Shown: positions 1-10,889 of the stretch, piece after piece | Layout: every line of letters starts with the position of its first letter | Numbering within the stretch: the stretch's first letter is position 1 | Source: Asterias rubens | Taxonomy: Eukaryota > Echinodermata > Asteroidea > Forcipulatida > Asteriidae | Direction: 5' to 3' | DNA length: 64,000 bases | Assembly (NCBI RefSeq): GCF_902459465.1 | Contig: NC_047075.1 | Coordinates: 11,153,119 to 11,217,118, forward strand | The notes under the pieces: generated by a model | Databases searched by the model: none | Told to the model about the DNA's origin: nothing | Seen by the model: only the letters and a program-made list of their open reading frames with translations | Program-made: the position numbers and the translations under genes

Positions 1-745
1 CTGGTGTGTTTTATCTAAGTACATGATAATGCTCAAACACTGTAACGTCGGTTGATTGAAAGCGATGTTTATTTCTTAGTTCTTTCTTTAATCTTTCTAC
101 TTCTCAAACATACAATTGTCTATCCTTTTCCAAGCACTATTCAACTGCCTTACACGTCAACTATGGGGTCAAAAAAACAGAAAACAAATAAACACTATTT
201 GTCTAACAACTTCAAAACATGTTTAACAACAACAAATCCAGGGAAAACTGGGAATTTACATAAACTGGCCACGAGAAGGCGCTGTAACCCATAACCCACA
301 AAAGTACGAATCTATCCCAAAATAAACGTACCCCATTTAACCCCACGAATTACCACCCAAATCAACAATAATTACAGCAAAACCAACAATGATAAATTGA
401 CAATGCCTAAAATGTCCTCTTACCGCTGGTTAGGGATCCAGGGTCCTCCGAAACTAAACAGAAATGATAATTTTACTGCTCCAAAAACTGACTCGGCGAT
501 TGTCTAGATCTATGATCCCGAGTTGCGTTGCTACGCACAGCGCCCTCAATGTCCAAATTAGAAACTAATCCAACTCGCAACTAACACTAATAAAGGTAAC
601 TGTGTATTAATACGGCGCATCTATTCAGCTGCGTTTGTTACACCGTAAAGCAGTGTGCCGTGTATTTTTAGGAGCAGTGCCGTGTTATTTGGCTCCCATG
701 CACGTTGCTATAATCACATAATCTTCACTGTCAAGTTATTCGCAG
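1..745. other. Gene-free upstream stretch
   Basis: I see no convincing coding region here. The 80-codon open frame near the left edge has no domain features and is low complexity. The segment directly precedes the transporter-like exon and may hold its promoter or a 5' untranslated exon, but I recognise no core promoter element. Confidence 0.4.
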
Positions 746-996
746 GTTAAATGGTCATTTTAAGATGGTTCCTGGATGCTTTGACCGCGTTTTGAAATAT
801 TCAATTGATACGTATCGCGATGGTGGTCTTCATGGTTGGATCGCCGTGTTGGGTTTATTTACATCTAAGCTAGCTTGGGATGTGTTAATAAAAGGTCTTG
901 GTATGTTGCTACCTACCTTACAAGAACAGTTCGTCACTTCAACTTGGTTAATAGGATGGATGGTTGCCTTCGTAGACGCGGGTGTCGAAATATTTG
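746..996 (+). CDS. Monocarboxylate transporter-like (SLC16/MFS) first coding exon
   Basis: The reading frame opens at ATG 765 and runs to a strong donor (TTTG|GTAAGT, GT at 997-998), giving 77 codons plus one base. The protein has the MCT-type entry to the first membrane helix: RDGGLHGW resembles the family signature DGGWGW, followed by a hydrophobic segment. It continues with LLPTLQEQF and a second hydrophobic segment with a W, matching the usual TM1-loop-TM2 layout of plasma-membrane proton-linked monocarboxylate carriers. An AG at 744-745 after TTCGC could be the acceptor of this exon. A short ATG frame at 751 overlaps the start in another frame. Later SLC16 exons should lie downstream on the plus strand, but none could be recognised before 14 kb, where the sequence is mostly repeats. 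The gene may have a very long intron or may be a fragment. Family assignment is fairly secure; completeness is not. Confidence 0.65.
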
Positions 997-1350
997 GTAA
1001 GTTTAAGATGACTACTGATGGTACGACAAGGGTGGGTTTGGGATCAATACCATAAATGGACTTTTTGTTCTTGCTTTTACCCCCCCCCCCTGAACGGAAA
1101 TGAAATGTATAACAAATCACAAATGAAAGTGTCACAGCCTCAAGAAGGCTACACTGAGTTTTAGTTTTACATCAGTTATAAAAATAAAACTATACAAATA
1201 TTGACAACATTTAACCAACGCTCAAAGCAACTCAGATTTCACAACTCAATAAGAATAAACCCCTTTTTTTTTAACAACCATTGTTTGTCACTCTGATCTA
1301 CTTACAACACATAAGTTTTCACTAAATTTAACAGTGCTTCTAATCTGAAT
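997..1350. other. Intron or spacer after the transporter-like exon
   Basis: No coding signal is visible. It contains a C homopolymer near 1080-1090 and AT-rich sequence. If the gene at 765 is real, this is the start of its first intron. Confidence 0.4.
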
Positions 1351-1499
1351 CAAAGGATTTGAGTACTTTTTGTAACACAAAACACAATGTTCACATATTT
1401 TATATTACACCGTTTGAAGATAGTGATAGTAGAAAGCGTACATTAAAATATTAGTTGCTGAGATGCTGTATTTTTTTAGATATGTGTAAAACAATGTCA
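1351..1499 (+). mobile_element. Half copy of foldback MITE family 3
   Basis: Begins AAAGGATTTGAGTAC and contains the GAAGATAGTGATAGTAGAAAGC and TTGCTGAGATGCTGTA blocks seen in the left arm of the complete copy at 40455-40767. It stops at the point where the arms would turn, exactly where the ~1.55-kb repeat begins, so that repeat probably inserted into it. Confidence 0.65.
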
Positions 1500-3046
1500 T
1501 AACTAGACATTAAGTGTTTGTGAACAAACACGAAGCTGTTCCTTGTTGTTTTGCTTGGATTATGTGCTTCGTTGCCCAAGGAATATATAACTGAAAAAAG
1601 GGTTTCAAACAAGTTGTGTAGCTCTTGTTATAAGGTTTTACTTCCCGGTTGACCCGTAAGTAAAGGTCAACATGGGCCCACAGCTACCAAAGATTAATCT
1701 GCAATGCCAAGGAGTTTATAAAATCGGTTGTGTAGATCCTGATATATAGTCCCACTTCCGGTTGACCCAGAAGTAGAGGTCAACATAGGGTCACAGTTTT
1801 CCAAAGTTAATATGTATTGCCTTAGAGTCTATAACTGAAGTTTGAACAATGGCTTTGTACTTCTTGAGATATGGGCCCACTTCCGGTCGACCCGGAAGTA
1901 AAGGTCAACATGGGGTCAAATGTGTTTCAAACTAATCTTGAATGTCCAAGGAGTCTATAAGTGAAAAAAGTTTGAAAATCGGTTGTATATTTCTTGAGAT
2001 ATGGTCCCACTTCCGGTTGACCCGGAAGTAGAGGTCAACTTGAGGTCACGATTTGTCAAAAGTGATATTTTATGCCTAAGGAGTTTATAACTTAAAAAAG
2101 TTGTATAATCTGTTGTATAGTTCTTGAGATATGGTCCCACTTCCGGTCGACCCGGAAGTAGGGGTCAACTTGAGGTCACGATTTTTCAAAAGTAATCTCC
2201 AATCCCCAAAGAGTCTTTAGCAACAAACAGTCTTAAAATCGGCTGTATACTTCTTGAGATATGGTGCTGCAAAGATTTTCAAATTTAATATGCAAATGAG
2301 GGTCATGTGGTTAATTAGTTACTAGTTGCCATTTTCAAACACAAATTAAAGATGCAAACATCACGTCATCGTCTTCTCAGACTCTCCCCGAGAGTCCTCA
2401 ACCCATACAGGTCCGCAGTGTGTTGCAAGAGCCATAGAGATGTTTAAACATTGCAATGAAAGTGACTGCACCCAATTTATGAAGTACTACGTTGTACCCA
2501 TGATGCCAAGATTCTAATTGATTAATTAATTAATAGACGAACATTGATTGCTTTTATGGACTGAAACAAATCTTATTAGAATCAGTGTATTTTTCTACAC
2601 ATAATATTATATTTAGGAAACTAACAAATCAATTATTTCGAAGTTATTGTGTTTTTGACCAGTTTAAAGTATAGATTTGAAGAGCCATTGTGTTTGTGCA
2701 CAGACACAAAACGTGCATTAAATGACGTCATGGTGACGTCGTCCGAAATTTTATGTCAGAAATCACCTTAACAGGACCTGACTAGTGTATAGCTGAAAAA
2801 AGTTTCAGGATCGGCGGTCTACTTTTTGAGATATGGTGTTAACTAGGTTTGCTAATTAGATATTCATAAGCTTAATTAAGGCTTATTAATTAACAATTTT
2901 AATTTTTTTTTACGATAAGAATTAAGCTTATGTTCTAAGCTTCAATTTGGTATAATAAACTCACTCTTTCGTATTATGGTTTAGGAGATTAGGCTGCCAC
3001 AAAAACGTGTACAAACACTATGGGATTTAGGGAGAAACAAAGAATA
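1500..3046 (+). repeat. ~1.55-kb composite repeat, copy A (complete)
   Basis: Starts AACTAGACATTAAGTGTTTG with a short hairpin (GTTTGTGAACAAAC) and ends GGGATTTAGGGAGAAACAAA followed by an AATAA run. Inside are about five 113-138-bp submodules, each with an inverted CACTTCCGG...CCGGAAGT pair followed by an AGGTCAAC motif. A unique-looking 3' half with a GACGTCATGGTGACGTC block follows. The same organisation recurs at 3047, 6446, 6822 and 8395. The (TAA)-type tail suggests a retroposed, SINE-like or non-autonomous element; no protein is encoded. Confidence 0.85.
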
Positions 3047-3960
3047 ACTAGACATTAAGTGTTTGTGAACAAACACGAAGCTGTTCCGTGTTGTTTTGCT
3101 TGGATTATGTGCTTCATTGCCCGAGAAATCTAGAACTGAAAAAGGTTTTTAAAAAGTGGTGTAGCTCTTGATATAAGGTCACACCTCCCGGTTGACCCGT
3201 AAGTAAAGGTCAACATGGGCCCACAGCTACCAAAGATTAATCTGCAATGTCAAGGAGTCTATAGAATCGGTTGTGTAGTTCTTGATATATAGTCCCACTT
3301 CCGGTTGACCCAGAAGTAGAGGTCAACTTGGGGTCACAGTTTTCCAAAGCTAATATTTATTGCCTAAGAGTCTACAACTGAGGTTTGAACATTAGCTTTG
3401 TACTTTTTTAGATATGGGTTCACTTCCGGTTGACCCGGAAGTAAGGGTCAACATGGGGTCAAAGTTGTTTCAAACTAGTCTTGAATGCCCAAGGAGTCTA
3501 TAACTGAACCAAAATTGATAATTTGTTGTATAGTTCTTGATATATGGTCCCACTTCCGGTTGACCAGGAAGTAGGGGTCAACTTGAGGTCACGGTTTTTT
3601 AAAGTTAATATTTTATGCCTAAGGAGTTTATAACTGAAAATATTTTGAAAATCTGCTGTATAGTTCTTGAGATATGGTGACACTTCCGGTTGACGCGGAA
3701 GTAGAGGTCAACTTGAGGTCACAGTTTTTTCAAATTAATCTCCAACCCCCAAGGAGTCTTTAAAAACAAACAGTTGAAAAGTCGGCCGTGAAGTTCTTGA
3801 GATATGATGCTGCAAAGATTTCCTAATTAATATGCATATGAGGGTCACTGGTGGTTAATTAATAAATAATTTTAATATGTTTTATGATAGGAATTAAGCT
3901 AAACATCCTAAAGCTTCCATTTGATATTATTTTACGTGTTTAAAAACACATAATTAATTT
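3047..3960 (+). repeat. ~1.55-kb composite repeat, copy B (deleted)
   Basis: Directly follows copy A with the same hairpin start and the same array of CCGGAAGT submodules. It lacks most of the 3' half: after the array it passes to a diverged version of the unit end (around 3850-3960). More diverged from the other copies than D and E are from each other. Confidence 0.8.
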
Positions 3961-4690
3961 GTAGGATACTCCTTTATTTTCCTACTCCTGCCGATAGGGG
4001 GCGCTCTTATGAAACATTTCAATTGCACGATTTCTGCACCGTAATGTCTGTATCTGACTCTGTATTTGTATGTGTACGTCGCAGAGACCAAAACTGTCAC
4101 AAAATGTCAAGCTATAATTTCCCCTATAGAACACGGCCCAGTTTGATGGCTCTGTCTGCTTCAACCAAACTCTGCCCATTTATTATACAACCACCATTTT
4201 CCGCTTACTGTGCAGGCGCTGAAATATCTGTACAATTAGTTCAAAGCAAAGATTACATATGATAAGTTTCCCCGCGCACAAGCAAAAATATCCCTGCTAA
4301 GCTGTGAAATATGCTTTAAGTAAACGATAATATCCGCGCTTCTGATGTGTCAATTCTTTGCTTACGCAGTGAAGCAGAGTCAAATTGGACCAGTTTCACA
4401 AGATTTCCCCTCATGTACTAACAATCTTTTTTGACTTTACATGTTTGAAGTGTAGGTCTTACCAAACCTACTAACAGGGCAAAATTACATGGTTCTCATG
4501 ACCACCAAAGTCTGCGCTTACGATCACCATTTTTCGCTTTACTGTGATGTGCAAGCTTGGAAAATAATGTGCGAACTTGGAAGCACACAAACAAAAGAAA
4601 TCCCTGCTATAAGCAGTCTATTTCGCTTGACGTAAGCGCAGAATTCAATGCTTCTGCAGAGCACTGAATCTTTTTCATTAAGCAAGTTCC
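3961..4690. other. Gene-free stretch with a dispersed CTTACGTAAGCGC-like motif
   Basis: Contains several copies of a motif family of the form CCCTGCTAAGCTGTGAAATA and GCTTGACGTAAGCGCAGA. Related pieces appear at about 5585-5660, 12330-12370 and 61880-62010. The open frames on both strands at 3982-4262 look like chance frames and resemble no family I know. Confidence 0.5.
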
Positions 4691-4696
4691 CATCAT

Positions 4697-5330
4697 GACT
4701 CGACTAGTCGAACCTCAAACCTAACTACGACACTTGTCGAGATAAAATACAGATTCTCAAGATTTGTGCCGCTATGTGCCGCAAAGGCAATATTAATTAT
4801 GTTGCGAATGGGTGACTAGTGAATTTTACTACTCGACTAGTCGCACCTCCAACCTGCCTACGACACTTGTCGAGATAAAATACGGATTCTCAAGATTTGT
4901 ACCGCTATGTGCCGCAAGAGTAATATTAATTATGTTGCGAATGGGTGTGACTAGTGAAATTTACTACTCGACTAGTCGCACTTCAAACCTAACTACGACA
5001 CTTGTCGAGATAAAGTACAGATTCTCAAGATTTGTGCCGCTATGCCGCAAGGGCAATATAAATTATGTTGCGAATATAAGCAACACAACTGGTTCACCAA
5101 ACAGGTAGTCGGGACAAATTTTTAATTATGTTGCGAATGGGTGTGACTAGTGAAATTTACTACTCGACTAGTCGCACTTCAAACCTAACTATGACACTTG
5201 TCGAGATAAAGTACAGATTCTCAAGATTTGTGCCGCTATGCCGCAAGGGCAATATTAATTATGTTACGAATAGTAGTAAGCAACACAACTGGTTCACCAA
5301 ACAGGTAGTCGGGACAAATTTTGTAGTCGA
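4697..5330 (+). repeat. Tandem array, ~135-bp unit, four copies
   Basis: Each unit has ACTCGACTAGTCG, then CGACACTTGTCGAGATAAA, GATTCTCAAGATTTG, GCCGC, and AATTATGTTGCGAATGGG. Starts fall at about 4698, 4831, 4966 and 5162. The third and fourth units are followed by an extra ~60-bp segment (AAGCAACACAACTGGTTCAC). The open frames across it exist only because the array lacks stops in that frame. ACTAGT and TCGA palindromes recur in each unit. Confidence 0.9.
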
Positions 5331-6445
5331 TGTGTGGACACGATTATAACGGAGTAGAGAAAAACAGTAGTCGCGACTCAAATAATAATTTGTAGTCGCG
5401 ACTTTAACACTAAAGCACACTTACTAGTCGCCCCTGCCTACTTTTGTCTCAAGTAAAGCACGGTTTTTCCTGCGAATGCAAATCAAATTTTTAAGTCACT
5501 GTTTTCGCAGTGAAAGTTTCGCAGGAGTTGAGCACAATTAGTCAACTGTAGCAAATGTTTTGATGCGAATTGTGACGTGAAGAACACATTCCCTGCTAAG
5601 CTGTAAAATACGCTTAGCGTAAGCACAGTTCCCTGATTACGTAAGCGCTGCGATTCTTTCCTTTAAATGCCATTGGCCCAGGACCAAACTACATAATAGC
5701 TTTTTAAACACAAAAAGCAGCTAAACCATGCCTCATGTTCAAGTTGTGAATCCAGTTATTCTGCTCAATTTCTGCAATTTTGTAAAGCAAAATGTTTTGC
5801 CTGTTTATTATAAGCAGCTCTATAAAACTGAGCCACTCAACCACCAGAGAAACGTCAGCATAATAAAATCTCTGCTTTTGTATTCCTGTCAAAGAGTTTT
5901 TGTTTGTCATGGTCTAATTTCCGAACGTAACGCGAAATACTGGAATTAGTTTAGGCAAATGGTCCCCGGCGCGAACAAGGTGACTTTACCCGTAAATAAT
6001 TCCAACTCCCGGGCGGTCTATTTTCGTCGTCCACGCTCGTCGGCTGAAATGAACCCGGTCCACGACGCACCATGCTCAGGCTTGTCAAATTTTGGGAACA
6101 AGTTTAGACTTGTGCTAGTCGGTTACCGTCAGAAATCTATGTATATTGAACAAAAAAACGCAATAACACCGGTCGAAAATGGTATACGGACTTGGTCAAG
6201 TTAACAGTTTTACAATTTTGACTATTCAAATCAAGTTTTACGCCGTACCCATGATCTTTGAAAAAACTTCCCCGGAAATACAGGTTTTTTAAAATAATTA
6301 CACTGTTTCTATAAGTTTTGATGCTTTCAAAATGACCATCAATAAAATATATCTTAATCTAAAGCAATTTTTGGAAGTGTACAACATGTAATTTAATTTT
6401 AATCGAATAAATTATGTTTTGGAAAGCTGGGTTTGTTTACACTTA
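5331..6445. other. Gene-free stretch
   Basis: Continues with TAGTCGCGACT motifs related to the preceding array and another CTGCTAAGCTGTAAAATACG motif. It then becomes ordinary sequence with a GC-richer patch at 5959-6200. Open frames of about 70-80 codons there show no recognisable domain. Confidence 0.4.
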
Positions 6446-6822
6446 AAGAGCCATTGTGTTTGTGCACAGACACAAAACGTGCATTACATGACGTCATGAA
6501 GACGTCGTCCAGAATTTTATGTCGGAAATCACATTAACAGGACCTGACTAGTGTATAGCTGAAAAAAGTTTCAGGATCGGCGGTCTACTTTTTGAGATAT
6601 GGTGTTAACAAGGTTTGCTAATTAAATATTCACAAGCTTAATTAAGGCTTATTAATTAACAATTGTTTACATTTTTTACGATAAGAATTAAGCTTATGTT
6701 CTAAGCTTCAATTTGGTATAATAAACTCACTCTTTCGTATTATGGTTTAGGAGATTAGGCTGCCACAAAAACGTGTACAAACACTATGGGATTTAGGGAG
6801 AAACAAAGAATAATAATAATAA
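6446..6822 (+). repeat. ~1.55-kb composite repeat, copy C (3' end only)
   Basis: Begins at AGAGCCATTGTGTTTGTGCA and carries the GACGTC block, GTTTCAGGATCGGCGGTCTA, AAGCTTAATTAAGGC and the GGGATTTAGGGAGAAACAAA end with an ATAATAATAA tail. The 5' hairpin and CCGGAAGT array are missing. It abuts copy D head to tail. Confidence 0.85.
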
Positions 6823-8394
6823 CTAGATATTAAGTGTTTGTGAACAAACACGAAGCTGTTCCGTGATGTTTTGCTTTGATTATGTGCTTCATTGCCCAAG
6901 GAATATATAACTGGAAAAAAAGTTTCAAAAAAGTTGTGTAGCTCTTGGTATTAGGTCACACTTCCCGGTTGACCCATAAGTAAAGGTCAAAATGGGCCCA
7001 CAGCTACCAAAGACTAATCTGCAATGCCAAGGAGTCTATAACTGAAAAAGTTTAAGCAATCGGTTGTGAAGATCTTGATATATAGTCCCACTCCCGGTTG
7101 CCCAGAAGTAGAGGTCAACATAGGGTCACAGTTTTTCAAAGTTAATATTTATTGCCTTAGAGTCTATAACTGAAGTTTGAACATTGGCTTTGTACTTCTT
7201 GAGATATTGGCCCACTTCCGGTCGACCCGGAAGTAAAGGTCAACATGGGGTCAAATGTGTTTCAAACTAATCTTGAATGTCCAAGGAGTCTATAACTGAA
7301 AAAAGTTTGAAAATCGCTTGTATATTTCTTGAGATATGGTCCCACTTCCGGTTGACCCGGAAGTAGAGGTCAACTTGAGGTCACGGTTTGTCAAAAGTTA
7401 TATTTTTATGCCTAAGAAATTATATATGAAAAAAGTTTTATAATCTGGTGTATAGTTCTTGAGATATGGTCCCACTTCCGGCCGACCCAGAAGTAGGGGT
7501 CAACTTGAGGTCACGATTTTTCAAAATTAATCTCCAATCCCCAAAGAGTCTTTAACAACAAACAGTCTTAAAATCGGCTGTATACTTCTTGAGATATGGT
7601 GCTGCAAAGATTTTCTGATTGAATATGCAAATGAGGGTCATGTGGTTAATTAGTTACTAGTTGCCATTTTTCAAAAACAAATTAAAGATGCAAACATCAC
7701 GACATCGTCTTCTCAGACTCTCCCTAAGAGTCCTCAACCCATACAGGTCCGCAGTGTGTTGTAAGAGCCATAGAGATGTTTAAACATTGCAATGAAAGTG
7801 ACTGCACCCAATTTATGAAGTACTACGTTGTACCCATGATGCCAATATTCTAATTGATTAATTAATTAATAGACGAACATTGATTGCTTTTATGGACTGA
7901 AACAAATCTTATTAGAATCAGTGTATTTTTCTACACATAATATGATATTTAGGAAACTAACAAATAAATTATTTAGAAGTTATTGTGTTTTTGACCAGTT
8001 TAAAGTATAGATTTGAAGTGCCATTGTGTTTGTGCACAAACACAAAACGTGCATTACATGACGTCATGGTGACGTCGTCCAGAATTTTATGTCGGAAATC
8101 ACATTAACAGGACCTGACTAGTGTATAGCTGAAAAAAGTTTCAGGATCGGCGGTCTAATTTTTGAGATATGGTGTTAACTAGGTTTGCTAATTAAATATT
8201 CACAAGCTTAATTAAGGCTTATTAATTAAAATTTGTTACATTTTTTACGATAAGAATTAAGCTTATGTTCTAAGCTTCAGTTTGGTATAATAAACTCACT
8301 CTTTCGTATTATGGTTTAGGAGATTAGGCTGCCGCAAAAACGTGTACAAACACTATGGGATTTAGGGAGAAACAAAGAATAATAATAATAATAA
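6822..8394 (+). repeat. ~1.55-kb composite repeat, copy D (complete)
   Basis: Complete unit with 5' hairpin, array of CCGGAAGT submodules, 3' half, and the GGGATTTAGGGAGAAACAAA end with an AATAATAATAATAA tail. Very similar over its length to copy E, so D and E probably arose by recent tandem duplication. Confidence 0.85.
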
Positions 8395-9885
8395 ATATAA
8401 CTGAAAAAAGGGTTTCAAAAAAGTTGTGTAGCTCTTGGTATTAGGTCACACTTCCCGGTTGACCCGCAAGTAAAGGTCAAAATGGGCCCACAGCTACCAA
8501 AGACTAATCTGCAATGCCATGGAGTCTATAACTGAAAAAGTTAAAGCAATCGGTTGTGAAGATCTTGATATATAGTCCCACTTCCGGTTGACCCAGAAGT
8601 AGAGGTCAACATAGGGTCACAGTTTTCCAAAGTTAATATTTATTGCCTTAGAGTCTATAACTGAAGTTTCAACATTGGTTTTGTACTTCTTGAGATATGG
8701 GCCCACTTCCGGTCGACCCGGAAGTAAAGGTCAACATGGGGTCAAATGTGTTTCAAACTAATCTTGAATGTCCAAGGAGTCTATAACTGAAAAAAGTTTG
8801 AAAATCGGTTGTATATTTCTTGAGATATGGTCCAACTTCCGGTTGACCCGGAAGTAGAGGTCAACTTGAGGTCACGGTTTGTCAAAAATATATTTTTATG
8901 CCTAAGGAGTTTATAACTGAAAAAAGTTTTATAATCTGTTGTATAGTTCTTGAGATATGGTCCCACTTCCGGCCGACCCGGAAGTAGGGGTCAACTTGAG
9001 GTCACGATCTTTCAAAATTAATCTCCAATCCCCAAAGAGTCTTTAGCAACAAACAGTCTTAAAATCGGCTGTATACTTCTTGAGATATGGTGCTGCAAAG
9101 ATTTTCTGATTGAATATGCAAATGAGGGTCATGTGGTTAATTAGTTACTAGTTGCCATTTTTCAAAAACAAATTAAAAATGCAAATATCACGACATCGTC
9201 TTCTCAGACTCTCCCCAAGAGTCCTCAACCCATACAGATCCGCAGTGTGTTGCAAGAGCCGTAGAGATGTTTAAACATTGCATAGAAAGTGACTGCACCC
9301 AATTTATGAAGTACTACGTTGTACCCATGATGCCAAGATTCTAATTGATTAATTAATTAATAGACGAACATTTATTGCTTTTATGGACTGAAACAAATCT
9401 TATTAGAATCAGTGTATTTTTCTACACATAATATGATATTTAGGAAACTAACAAATAAATTATTTAGAAGTTATTGTGTTTTTGACCAGTTTAAAGTATA
9501 GATTTGAAGAGCCATTGTGTTTGTGCACAGACACAAAACGTGCATTACATGACGTCATGGTGACGTCGTCCAGAATTTTATGTCGGAAATCACATTAACA
9601 GGACCTGACTAGTGTATAGCTGAAAAAAGTTTCAGGATCGGCGGTCTAATTTTTGAGATATGGTGTTAACTAGGTTTGCTAATTAAATATTCACAAGCTT
9701 AATTAAGGCTTATTAATTAAAATTTGTTACATTTTTTACGATAAGAATTAAGCTTATGTTCTAAGCTTCAATTTGGTATAATAAACTCACTCTTTCGTAT
9801 TATGGTTTAGGAGATTAGGCTGCCGCAAAAACGTGTACAAACACTATGGGATTTAGGGAGAAACAAAGAATAATAATAATAATAA
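8395..9885 (+). repeat. ~1.55-kb composite repeat, copy E (lacks the first ~70 bases)
   Basis: Starts inside the unit (AATATAACTGAAAAAAGGG), so the 5' hairpin segment is absent, then matches copy D closely to the GGGATTTAGGGAGAAACAAA end. The tail runs into a longer TAA microsatellite. Confidence 0.85.
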
Positions 9886-10011
9886 TAATAATAAAAATAA
9901 TAAAAATCTCGACGAAAACAATAGCTGTTCCGACTGGATCGGAACAGCTAATAATAAAAATAATAAAAATCTCGACGAAAACAATAGCTGTTCCGACTGG
10001 ATCGGAACAGC

Positions 10012-10062
<51 letters not shown>

Positions 10063-10189
10063 TAATAAAAATCTCGACGAAAACAATAGCTGTTCCGACT
10101 GGATCGGAACAGCTAATAATAAAAACAATAGAAATCTAGACGAAAACAATACCTGTTCCGACGGACGGTCGGAACAGCTAATAAAATAA
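9886..10189 (+). repeat. TAA microsatellite with four hairpin units
   Basis: Alternates (TAA)n tracts with a ~50-base unit containing CTCGACGAAAACAATAGCTG and then a perfect 10-base inverted repeat (GCTGTTCCGA / TCGGAACAGC) around a CTGGA loop. Units lie near 9907, 9970, 10069 and 10132; the last is diverged (ACCTGTTCCGACGGACGGTC). The poly-isoleucine or poly-leucine open frames on both strands are translations of this repeat, not genes. Confidence 0.9.
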
Positions 10190-10540
10190 TAGCCTTCACA
10201 GTTGGTGTATCTCAACATATGCATTAAATAACAAACGTGCGACAATTTGAGCTCAATTGGTCATCGAACTTGCGAGACAATAATGAAATTTAAAAAAAAA
10301 CCTTGTCACACGAAGTTGTGTGCGTTTAGATGGTTGATTTCGAGACCTCAATTTCTAAACTTGAGGTCTCGAAATCAAATTCGGGGAAAATTACTTCTTT
10401 CTCGAAAATTACGTCACTTTAGAGGGCGCTGTTTCTCACAATGTTTTATACTATCAACCTCTCCCCATTACTCGTCACCAAGTAAGGTTTTATGCTAATA
10501 GTTTTGTTGAATAATTACCAATAGTGTCCACTGCCTTTAA
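10190..10540 (-). mobile_element. MITE family 1 copy (right end complete, left end missing)
   Basis: Reverse orientation copy ending CCAATAGTGTCCACTGCCTT with TTAA. It includes the CACACGAAGTTGTGTG and GATTTCGAGACCTC...GAGGTCTCGAAATC blocks that define the family. See the copy at 38757-39143 for a full-length example. Confidence 0.85.
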
Positions 10541-10591
10541 GACAATAATACAGAGTCCATGTATAAATTTTGTATACCTTTACCGAAGTAT

Positions 10592-10785
10592 AAAGCACTC
10601 TTTGTCTATGACATAGCATCCTGTAACTAAAGTGTTCTACTCGCAAAATACTAACCACGTTTAAAGCACTGTTTGTCTATGACATAGCATCCTGTAACTA
10701 AAGTGTTCTACTCGCGAAATACTTACCACGTTTAAAGCACTGTTTGTCTATGCCATAATATCATGTGTAAAGTGTGAGCCAAATG
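10592..10785 (+). repeat. 71-bp tandem repeat, about 2.8 copies
   Basis: Copies of AAAGCACTGTTTGTCTATGA, CATAGCATCCTGTAACTAAA and GTGTTCTACTCGC start at 10592, 10663 and 10734, a constant 71-base period. The first two are almost identical; the third decays at its end. Confidence 0.9.
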
Positions 10786-10822
10786 TTCATGATGTCTAAA
10801 CTACGAACTATCCTGGGGGGAC

Positions 10823-10889
10823 CCACCGTGGTGTAGTGGTAGAGTGGCGGACTGCGAAGCCAATGGTCCCCGGTTCGAGCCACGGTGGT
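10823..10889 (+). tRNA. tRNA-like sequence, probably a SINE head or pseudogene
   Basis: The ends pair perfectly over nine bases (CCACCGTGG with CCACGGTGG). There is an A-box-like TAGTGGTAGAGTGG and a B-box-like GGTTCGAGCC at about 10872-10881. The anticodon stem and T stem do not pair properly, so I do not regard this as a functional tRNA. It may be the RNA polymerase III promoter part of a short retroposon, though no clear tail was found. Confidence 0.35.

Noticed and set aside
4812..5349. Two plus-strand frames with internally repeated protein sequence
   Set aside because: The repetition follows the 135-bp DNA array, the frame is interrupted between units, and there is no known domain.
10016..10190. 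CRISPR-like spaced repeats
   Set aside because: The spacers are microsatellite tracts of one sequence and the genome is eukaryotic with introns and LINEs.
9846..10245. Open frames of 97 and 130 codons rich in isoleucine or leucine
   Set aside because: They are translations of the TAA microsatellite and hairpin minisatellite on the two strands.
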